The notes under the pieces were generated by a model, which was given only the letters and a program-made list of their open reading frames with translations, searched no databases and had not been told where the DNA came from. Below are positions 58,186-64,000 of a stretch of 64,000 nucleotides of DNA, one piece after another (the stretch's first letter is position 1; every line of letters starts with the position of its first letter). This stretch comes from Streptomyces rugosispiralis (GTDB lineage Bacteria; Actinomycetota; Actinomycetes; Streptomycetales; Streptomycetaceae). Position numbers and translations under genes: made by a program. Where the stretch lies: assembly GCF_024505145.1 (NCBI RefSeq), contig NZ_JANIAA010000012.1:124001-188000 (forward strand), in the 5' to 3' direction.

Positions 58186-59577
58186 ATGAGCACCAGCCTT
58201 GAGCGTTACACGGACCGTTTCGAGCAGTACGCCGACCGCTACCCCCTTGTCATCGACGTGGTGCTGGTCCTGTCACTGATGGGCTGTGCGACCCTCGGCA
58301 GCAATCTCACCCTGCCCGGCGCCGAGCCACCCGACCAGGACAGGGCCGCCACCGTCCTCATGGGCGTGTCCTGCCTCGCCCTGCTGAAGTACCGCAGCCA
58401 TCCGCGCACCGCGGTCGTCGTGACCGCGGTCTGCACGGTGATCGCGATCTCGCTGGGGTACCTGTTGACTCCCCTGCTGCTGGGACCCGTCATGGCGGCG
58501 CTCTACTGGCTGGCCACGCTCACCGACCGGAAGACCACACGCGTCTTCGGCGGCACCATCATGGCGGCGCTGATGGCCACGTCAGCGCTCGCCGACTCCA
58601 TGGACAGTCTCTCGCTGGTGCTCAGGACGGTCGGCCCCTTCTTCTGGCTGCTGCTGCCGCTCGCCGCCGGCAACATGACCCGGCTGCGGCGCGCCTACCT
58701 GGCATCGGTGCAGGCCCGCGCCGAACACGCCGAGCGCACCCGGGAGGAGGAGGCACGGCTGCGCGTCACCGAGGAGCGCATGCGGATCGCCCGCGAGCTG
58801 CACGACGTCGTGGCGCACCATATGGCCCTGGCCAACGCGCAGGCCGGTACGGCCGCCCACCTCGCGCTCACCAGTCCACAGCAGACGAAGAAGATCCTCA
58901 CCGACCTGACCGGCACCACGTCCTCCGCGCTGCGCGAGCTGAAGGCCACGCTGGGACTGCTGCGCCAGACCGACGACCCGGCCTCCGCGTCGCTGGAGCC
59001 GTCCCCCGGTCTCGCCCGGCTGCCGGAACTGGTCTCGGCGTGTGCGTCCGCGGGGCTCGCCGTCACGGTCAGCACGACGGGGGAGCCCCGTCCGCTCTCC
59101 CCCGGGGTGGACCTGACCGCGTTCCGGATCGTGCAGGAGGCGCTCACCAACGTCTCCAAGCACGCCGCGGTGGACTCCGCACAGGTACGCTTGGCCTACT
59201 CCGGATCTCGCCTGCTGATCACGGTCAGCAACGACGGCCCGGACACCAACGGCACTCCAGGCACCTCAGACACCCACGGCACCATAGGCGCCACCGATGC
59301 CGCCAAGGCCATGCCGGGCCGGGGCTTCGGCGTCATGGGCATGCGTGAACGCGCCCGCACCATCGGCGGCGAGCTCTGTGCGGGACCCCGTCCGGAGGGT
59401 GGCTTCGAGGTCACCACCGCGCTGCCGCTCCAGCCCTCGGCGTCCGAGGCATCCCAGGCATCCGAAGCGCCCGAAGCACGTGAAGCGCCCGAAAAACGTG
59501 AAGCACCCGAAGCGGCCGTAGGCGCCACAGGCGCCACAGGCGCCACAGACGCTCCGGCGCGAGGAGAAGAGTCATGA
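58186..59577 (+). CDS. Sensor histidine kinase (NarL/DesK-type, HisKA_3)
   Basis: 463 residues from the ATG at 58186, GCGGAGAG upstream. Four to five membrane helices at ~20-165, then the HisKA_3 dimerisation box RMRIARELHDVVAHHMALAN (phospho-His in ELHDVVAHH) and an ATPase domain (EALTNVSKHA, GRGFGVMGMRERA). The C-terminal ~50 residues are low-complexity (SEAPEAREAPEKREAPEAAV). Overlaps the response regulator by ATGA. Confidence 0.93.
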   Translation: MSTSLERYTDRFEQYADRYPLVIDVVLVLSLMGCATLGSNLTLPGAEPPDQDRAATVLMGVSCLALLKYRSHPRTAVVVTAVCTVIAISLGYLLTPLLLGPVMAALYWLATLTDRKTTRVFGGTIMAALMATSALADSMDSLSLVLRTVGPFFWLLLPLAAGNMTRLRRAYLASVQARAEHAERTREEEARLRVTEERMRIARELHDVVAHHMALANAQAGTAAHLALTSPQQTKKILTDLTGTTSSALRELKATLGLLRQTDDPASASLEPSPGLARLPELVSACASAGLAVTVSTTGEPRPLSPGVDLTAFRIVQEALTNVSKHAAVDSAQVRLAYSGSRLLITVSNDGPDTNGTPGTSDTHGTIGATDAAKAMPGRGFGVMGMRERARTIGGELCAGPRPEGGFEVTTALPLQPSASEASQASEAPEAREAPEKREAPEAAVGATGATGATDAPARGEES

Positions 59578-60254
59578 CCATCAGGGTGCTGCTCGCCGAC
59601 GACCAGACCTTGCTGCGGGCCACCTTCCGGATCCTGATCGACTCCTGCGAGGACATGACGGTGGTCGGTGAGGCATCGGACGGTGCGGAGGCGCTGGAGC
59701 TGACCCGCGCCCACCACCCCGACATCGTCCTCATGGACATCCGGATGCCGGGGACCGACGGTCTCGCCGCCACCTCCGCGATCTGCGCCGCCCCGGAGCT
59801 GGCCGCCACCCGCGTCCTCATCCTGACGACGTTCGAGACCGAGGACTACGTCGCCCAGGCGCTGCGCGCCGGTGCCAGTGGCTTCCTCGGTAAGGACGTC
59901 ACCGCCGACACCCTGCTGGCCGGTCTGCGCACGGTCGCCTCCGGCGACGCGCTGCTGTCACCCGCCGCTACCCGCACCCTCATCACGAACTTCCTCATGT
60001 CCCCCGCCCCCGACGCCCACCTCGCGCCCCCGCAGCGCCTGTCGGAGCTGACCGTCCGCGAGCGCGAGGTGATGGGCCTGGCCGCCGAGGGCCGGTCCAA
60101 CACCGAGATCGCCGAGATCCTCACGCTCAGCCCGCTGACCGTGCGCACCCACATCCACCGCGCCATGACGAAGCTGGGTGCCCGCGACCGTGCCCAACTG
60201 GTCGTCATCGCCTACCAGACGGGCCTCGTGCGGGCGGCGCCGCCCACACCGTGA
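59574..60254 (+). CDS. NarL/LuxR-family response regulator
   Basis: 226 residues. Receiver domain with acidic pair LLADDQ, phospho-Asp in DIVLMDIRMPG, Thr in LILTTFE and Lys in FLGKDV. C-terminal LuxR helix-turn-helix LTVREREVMGLAAEGRSNTE, TVRTHIHRAMTKLGA. Forms a pair with the kinase; targets unknown, the MMPL gene upstream being the first candidate. Confidence 0.94.
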   Translation: MTIRVLLADDQTLLRATFRILIDSCEDMTVVGEASDGAEALELTRAHHPDIVLMDIRMPGTDGLAATSAICAAPELAATRVLILTTFETEDYVAQALRAGASGFLGKDVTADTLLAGLRTVASGDALLSPAATRTLITNFLMSPAPDAHLAPPQRLSELTVREREVMGLAAEGRSNTEIAEILTLSPLTVRTHIHRAMTKLGARDRAQLVVIAYQTGLVRAAPPTP

Positions 60255-60317
60255 CCATGACCATGACCATGACCGCGGACGCCGACCGGCGTCCTGGCAG
60301 GAGCTCACTTCTGGAGC

Positions 60318-60815
60318 TCACTTCTCGATCGGCGGGCAGTAGCCGGTGTCGTTGCCGATGGAGTTGATCGTGGCGTTGTCCCTGTGGTCGCCCGCGTAGT
60401 TGATCTGGTCCGTGCACTTCATGTCACCCTTCCTGAGAGTGCCCTTGGACGTTTCTTCCTTCTGGATCGGCGGGCAGTAGCCGGTGTCGTTGCCGATGGA
60501 GTTGATCGTGGCGTTGTCCCTGGTGTCCCCGGCGTAGTCGATCTGGTTCGTGCACTTCATACCGGGCTTCATGGGGGTGCCCTTGGCGGTGTCCTTGGCC
60601 TGGTCCTGGCCCTGGTCCTGGCCCTGGTCCTGGCCCTGGTCCTTCGCCGTGGGCGCGGAGGATTGCGGGGCGCTCGCGGAGGCGGAGGGTGAGGACGAGG
60701 AGTCGGTCTCGCCGTCCTGGCATGCGGTGAGCCCGAGCGCGGCGACCGCGATGATCACGGCGGCGGCGGCCTTACGGGCGTGACGGTTGTGGCGGAGGGC
60801 GGTGCGGTGCGACAT
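60318..60815 (-). CDS. Lipoprotein with duplicated Cys-containing domain
   Basis: 165 residues. Lipobox in AVAALGLTAC. A Ser/Ala stretch and four QGQD units (tandem 12-bp DNA repeat, 60594-60645) precede two near-identical ~42-residue modules: KCTNQIDYAGDTRDNATINS and KCTDQINYAGDHRDNATINS, each followed by IGNDTGYCPPI. Each module has two Cys, probably a disulfide. Surface-exposed; function unknown. Convergent with the response regulator gene. Confidence 0.85.
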   Translation of the reverse strand: MSHRTALRHNRHARKAAAAVIIAVAALGLTACQDGETDSSSSPSASASAPQSSAPTAKDQGQDQGQDQGQDQAKDTAKGTPMKPGMKCTNQIDYAGDTRDNATINSIGNDTGYCPPIQKEETSKGTLRKGDMKCTDQINYAGDHRDNATINSIGNDTGYCPPIEK

Positions 60816-60938
60816 GGTCTTCCCCGTTCTCGCGATGTGGTCTCTCGCGACGTGGTGTTTCGGGCTCGTGAGAACAAGACTGTCGGCCGCCGCTGATGAT
60901 CTGCCGCCGTACGGCTAACGCTCCACTAACGCCCGGTC

Positions 60939-61139
60939 GCGCTGGTCGACGACTATCCGCCGGCGATCCGGGAGCGCTATGGCGCGCGAAGCGTGCGGGG
61001 GAGGCGGGCAGTCGGGGTCATGGGGGCGTTGAACGCCGTGGTCTTCGTCGCCGTCCCGGTCGTCGGCCTGGTGGATCTGCGGAGCCGGGCCGACGGGGGG
61101 CGGCGATATGGATTTCCCTTAGCGGCGAGAACGACGTAG
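60939..61139 (+). pseudogene. Remnant of a small membrane-protein gene
   Basis: The frame reads ALVDDYPPAIRERYGARSVR, GRRAVGVMGALNAVVFVAVP, VVGLVDLRS and stops at 61137. It has a YPPxIRERYG opening and one hydrophobic segment but no start codon with an RBS and no further domains. Looks like the leftover N-terminal part of an integral membrane protein gene. Confidence 0.4.
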
Positions 61140-61154
61140 AGTTACGTTCACCGA

Positions 61155-61228
61155 CGCGGGGTGGAGCAGCTCGGTAGCTCGCTGGGCTCATAACCCAGAG
61201 GTCGCAGGTTCAAATCCTGTCCCCGCTA
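61155..61228 (+). tRNA. Initiator tRNA-fMet(CAU)
   Basis: 74 nt. Anticodon loop GCTCATAAC between GGG/CCC pairs, and an unpaired first acceptor position (C1 opposite U72), both initiator features. T-arm CAGGTTCAAATCCTG. Confidence 0.95.
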
Positions 61229-61237
61229 CTCAGGTAT

Positions 61238-61272
61238 CGAGGGCCCGGCACTTCTTCAGTGCCGGGCCCTCG
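61238..61272 (+). terminator. Terminator of tRNA-fMet
   Basis: CGAGGGCCCGGCACT / AGTGCCGGGCCCTCG, perfect 15-bp stem, 5-nt loop. Confidence 0.9.
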
Positions 61273-61309
61273 GTCGTTCGGTCGTGCCGAGGACCCGGCC
61301 CCGCCGCCG

Positions 61310-61933
61310 TCAGCGCGTGACCTTCCAACTCACCGGGCGCTTGGTGTCATCGCCTGTGCTGTACGTCACCACCGACGGCCGTATGCCGTTGGGCACCAGG
61401 AACACCTTGCACAGCGAGACCCTCGCCCCCACCGCGAAGTCGTCCGGGTCCTTGCCCGGGCAGGCCGCCACCTCGGTGTCGCCGGTGATGAGCGGCTGGT
61501 CGTCCACACCGCCTGTGTCCTCTAGCCCGGTGGGGGTGTTGAGGAAGGGGTAGTGGAGGGAGCTCTCGCCGATGTTCTCGAAGGTCATGGTGACGTAGTA
61601 CGGCTGGGTGGTCCGTACGTCGGACGGTTCCGCACCCGCCCTCCTCAGCTCGGCATGGGTGCCCTTGCGCACACTCACCGCCGTGACCCGCAGGGCGCCG
61701 CGCATATGGTCCGAGCCGCGCTTGTAGGTGACCGATGTGGGCTCACCGAGCCGGAGGGTCTTGCCGCCGTCGCGGTCGGCCGCCATGTCGGCGCGGGTCG
61801 CGGGCTGCCGTCGGCCGGACGCGGCGGTGTCGTCCTCGCACCCCGCCGTGGCGAGGGCGAGGAGGGTGACGCCGAGGGCGCAGACGAGGGCGGTCCCGGA
61901 TCGGGCGGCGGCGCGAGGCGGGCGGTTGGGCAT
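61310..61933 (-). CDS. Lipoprotein, DUF4352-like
   Basis: 207 residues from the ATG at 61933. Signal peptide with lipobox LLALATAGC. The mature part is an immunoglobulin-like beta domain (LRLGEPTSVTYKRGSDHMRG, TTQPYYVTMTFENIGE, VSLCKVFLVPNGIRPSVVTY) of the kind seen in DUF4352/telomeric-repeat-like surface lipoproteins. Function unknown. Confidence 0.78.
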   Translation of the reverse strand: MPNRPPRAAARSGTALVCALGVTLLALATAGCEDDTAASGRRQPATRADMAADRDGGKTLRLGEPTSVTYKRGSDHMRGALRVTAVSVRKGTHAELRRAGAEPSDVRTTQPYYVTMTFENIGESSLHYPFLNTPTGLEDTGGVDDQPLITGDTEVAACPGKDPDDFAVGARVSLCKVFLVPNGIRPSVVTYSTGDDTKRPVSWKVTR

Positions 61934-62174
61934 GGACGGTCCCCCGGTGGTTGGTCTTGGCCGGTCGGTGACGACGTCGAGCGAGTGGTGACTGCCGTAG
62001 ATGGATACGCCGGTCACGGAGCGCCAGTTCACCTTCTCGGTTCCCGTGCGGTGATCTTGCTACCGCAGATCATCATGGGCGTGACAAAACCACTGGTCGA
62101 GGCTGTGATCAACTCGGAGCGAGAGCTTGAGACGAGGCTGTAGCAATACGCCCGGGGCAACTACCGTGATCCGT

Positions 62175-63041
62175 ATGGACGATCCCGCCGTGGCGTCGGT
62201 GCAGCGGTTCTGGCAGGACCTCGGGCTGCCCGGACTCATCGATGTGCACACCCACTTCATGCCCCAGCGCGTACTGGACAAGGTCTGGGCGTTCTTCGAC
62301 ACCGTGGAGCCGCGCTGGCACATCACCTACCGCGAGGAGGAGGACGAACGCCTCGCGACGCTACGGGCGTTCGGCGTACGTGCCTTCACCTCGATGCTCT
62401 ACCCCCACAAGCCGGACATGGCGCGGTGGCTGAACGGCTGGGCGGCCGATTTCGCCGCCCGTACGCCGGACTGTCTGCACACCGCGACCTTCTACCCCGA
62501 ACCCGGTGTGGAGGAGTACGTGCGAGCGGCGCTCGAGGGCGGGGCGCGGGTGTTCAAGGCCCATGTGCAGGTGGGGGCGTACGACCCGGGTGACGCGCTG
62601 CTCGACCCGGTGTGGGGGATGCTCGCCGAGAGCGGGACGCCCGTCGTCATCCACTGCGGCTCGGGGCCCCACCCGGGCAAGTACACCGGACCGGAGCCGG
62701 TGGGGCGGGTGCTGGCCCGCCATCCTCGGCTGCGCCTGATCGTCGCGCATATGGGGCTGCCGGAGTACGCGGACTTCCTGGGGCTGGCGGAGCGGTACGG
62801 GGAGGTCCACCTGGACACCACGATGGCCTTCACCGACTTCACCGAGCGCCAGTGGCCGTTTCCACGCTCGGAGCGGGGGCGGCTGGCGGCCGTGGGAGAC
62901 CGGGTGCTGTTCGGGAGCGACTTCCCCAACATCCCGTACGGGTACCGGCATGCGCTGGACGCGCTGACGCGGGTCGGGCAGGACGAGGAGTGGCTGCGCG
63001 GGGTGTGTTACGGGAACGCGGCGCGGTTGTTCGGGATATGA
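62175..63041 (+). CDS. Amidohydrolase-2-family metal-dependent hydrolase
   Basis: 288 residues from the ATG at 62175. TIM-barrel amidohydrolase: HxH in LIDVHTHFMPQ, later ligands in PVVIHCGSGPH and LIVAHMGLPEYADF, and the catalytic Asp in VLFGSDFPNIPYGY. This group includes decarboxylases and C-C or amide hydrolases; the substrate is not predictable here. Confidence 0.88.
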   Translation: MDDPAVASVQRFWQDLGLPGLIDVHTHFMPQRVLDKVWAFFDTVEPRWHITYREEEDERLATLRAFGVRAFTSMLYPHKPDMARWLNGWAADFAARTPDCLHTATFYPEPGVEEYVRAALEGGARVFKAHVQVGAYDPGDALLDPVWGMLAESGTPVVIHCGSGPHPGKYTGPEPVGRVLARHPRLRLIVAHMGLPEYADFLGLAERYGEVHLDTTMAFTDFTERQWPFPRSERGRLAAVGDRVLFGSDFPNIPYGYRHALDALTRVGQDEEWLRGVCYGNAARLFGI

Positions 63042-63048
63042 CGGGTTG

Positions 63049-63112
63049 TGACTGTTCCGGATCGTGACTGTTCCGGGTCGTGGCTGTTCCGGGTCGTGGC
63101 TGTTCCGGATCG
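63049..63112. repeat. Four tandem 16-bp TGRCTGTTCCGGRTCG units
   Basis: Contiguous units with A/G changes at two positions, between convergent genes. Confidence 0.92.
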
Positions 63113-63189
63113 TGGTGCGGTTGTCCGGAAATGGCGCTCGCCCGGTGCCTGCCTGCGCCGGCGCCGGGCGAGGGGGCTGAGCGGATCGG

Positions 63190-64000
63190 TCAGCTCTTGT
63201 CGAGCGGCAGCGCCTCGGCCAGCGTGCGCCACGCCGCACGGGGGAGGCTGGACATCGGGTCGTCGGTCACCACCTGGATCGCGAGGTGGTCCGCGCCCGC
63301 GGCCAGGAACTCGTCCACGCGCGCCCGGATCGTCTCCGCGTCGCCGAGCGCGTACATCGCGGCGAGGAGACGGTCGCTGCCGCCGTCCGCGAAGTCCGCG
63401 TCCTCGAAGCCCAGCCGCCGGAAGTTGTTGGTGTAGTTGGGCAGCGCCAGGTAGCGGGCGAGGTAGTCGCGGGCGGTGGCGCGGGCGCGGTCCAGGTCCG
63501 TGTCGAGGACGACCTTCAGCTCCGGCGCGAGTACGGCGTCCTTGCCCAGGGTGTCGCGGGCCTCGGCGGTGTGCTCCGGGGTGACGAGGTACGGATGCGC
63601 GCCGGCCGCGCGGTCACGGGACAGCTCGAGCATCTTGGGGCCGAGGGCGGCCAGGACCCGCTGGGCGGCGGGGACCGGGGCCGGGGCGGAGTCCAGCGCG
63701 GTCAGGTACTCCTTCATCGCCGTGTACGGGCGCCGGTAGCGCTCACCGGCGAGCGCGCTGTGGCTCACGCCGAGGCCGAGGAGGAAGCGGCCGTCGTGGG
63801 CGGCGTTCAGCGCGGTGTGCCGCTCGGCGACGTAGGCCGCCTCATGGTCCCAGATGCTCAGGATTCCGGTCGCGACGGTGATCCGGGAGGTCGCGTCCAG
63901 CAGGACTCCGGCCTGATCCGGGCTGGGGTTGCCACCGAGCCAGATGGCGCCGTACCCCAGCTCGTCCAGTTCGGCCGCCGCCTCGCCGACCTGTTCTGAT
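63190..64000 (-). CDS. LLM-class F420-dependent oxidoreductase, C-terminal part (runs off the right edge)
   Basis: The reverse strand is open from the edge to 63190 (~270 codons): LDELGYGAIWLGGNPSPDQA, RITVATGILSIW, FLLGLGVSHSALAGERYRRP and the C-terminal helix region FLAAGADHLAIQVVTDDP. This is the luciferase-like barrel of F420-dependent enzymes. The N-terminus lies beyond the window. Confidence 0.87.
   Translation of the reverse strand, partial: SEQVGEAAAELDELGYGAIWLGGNPSPDQAGVLLDATSRITVATGILSIWDHEAAYVAERHTALNAAHDGRFLLGLGVSHSALAGERYRRPYTAMKEYLTALDSAPAPVPAAQRVLAALGPKMLELSRDRAAGAHPYLVTPEHTAEARDTLGKDAVLAPELKVVLDTDLDRARATARDYLARYLALPNYTNNFRRLGFEDADFADGGSDRLLAAMYALGDAETIRARVDEFLAAGADHLAIQVVTDDPMSSLPRAAWRTLAEALPLDKS

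Noticed and set aside
62078..62143. 22-codon ORF (MGVTKPLVEAVINSERELET + RL) before the amidohydrolase
   Set aside because: No RBS and no recognisable leader-peptide logic; may be chance, though its composition is protein-like.

Overview
The window is high-GC actinobacterial DNA and almost certainly a Streptomyces chromosome. Support comes from GTG/ATG starts behind GGAGG sites, an SSI-type protease inhibitor, SpoIIE-type phosphatase, HtrA, Prim-Pol-like proteins, RsbW-like ATPases and integrations typical of actinomycete integrative and conjugative elements (AICEs). It is a core chromosome carrying one large island in a tRNA-Ser gene and two small islands stacked in a tRNA-Arg gene.

Core part 1 (1-11.1 kb): end of a MocR regulator divergent from an AhpD-like protein, Xaa-Pro aminopeptidase, GAF/SpoIIE phosphatase, a degenerate Prim-Pol-like protein behind phased AGTGC repeats, a SEC-C protein, an RsbW-like ATPase, a glycerophosphodiesterase, and an HtrA protease behind a 12-bp direct repeat.

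Island 1 (11.17-27.39 kb, in tRNA-Ser(UGA)): bounded by identical 57-bp repeats 16,163 bp apart. It keeps pieces of a pSAM2-like element (KorSA-like GntR repressor, small coupled genes, GntR-Nudix protein resembling the Pif exclusion factor, XRE repressor) but has no integrase, rep or tra gene. One chimeric ORF looks like the scar of the deletion that removed them. Cargo: a DUF4365 nuclease-like two-gene module, a DNA methyltransferase / DUF262 / HEPN operon that looks like a restriction-type or abortive-infection defence cassette, and an arsenic operon (arsR, ACR3, arsC, HAD hydrolase, divergent arsI). The defence genes are visibly less GC-rich than the rest.

Core part 2 (27.4-44.9 kb): secreted and membrane proteins, a second Prim-Pol with its acidic motif, a ChsH2/ChsH1/Ltp2-like steroid or branched acyl-CoA side-chain operon with a promoter-operator, a DUF1906 secreted protein, a SigE-family sigma factor, an acyl-CoA ligase, a 1509-residue PAS hybrid-kinase-like protein without its phospho-histidine, an SSI-type inhibitor, tRNA-Ser(GCU) and tRNA-Arg(ACG).

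Islands 2 and 3 (44.81-52.71 kb): three copies of the 3' end of tRNA-Arg delimit two tandem remnants. The first has a broken tyrosine integrase, DUF7848 and anti-sigma-type genes, an XRE/TPR regulator coupled to a RibD-like deaminase, and a DinB protein. The second holds a single secreted protein with a His-rich tail. Paired TGACGGCAAC sites lie at matching distances from the att copies.

Core part 3 (52.7-64 kb): amidase, Gly/Ser-rich lipoprotein-like protein, MMPL transporter with a two-component system downstream, a duplicated-domain lipoprotein, initiator tRNA, a second lipoprotein, a metal-dependent hydrolase, and the end of an F420-dependent oxidoreductase. The 8-mer CCGTAAGG and many short tandem repeats occur throughout the core but were not seen in the islands.
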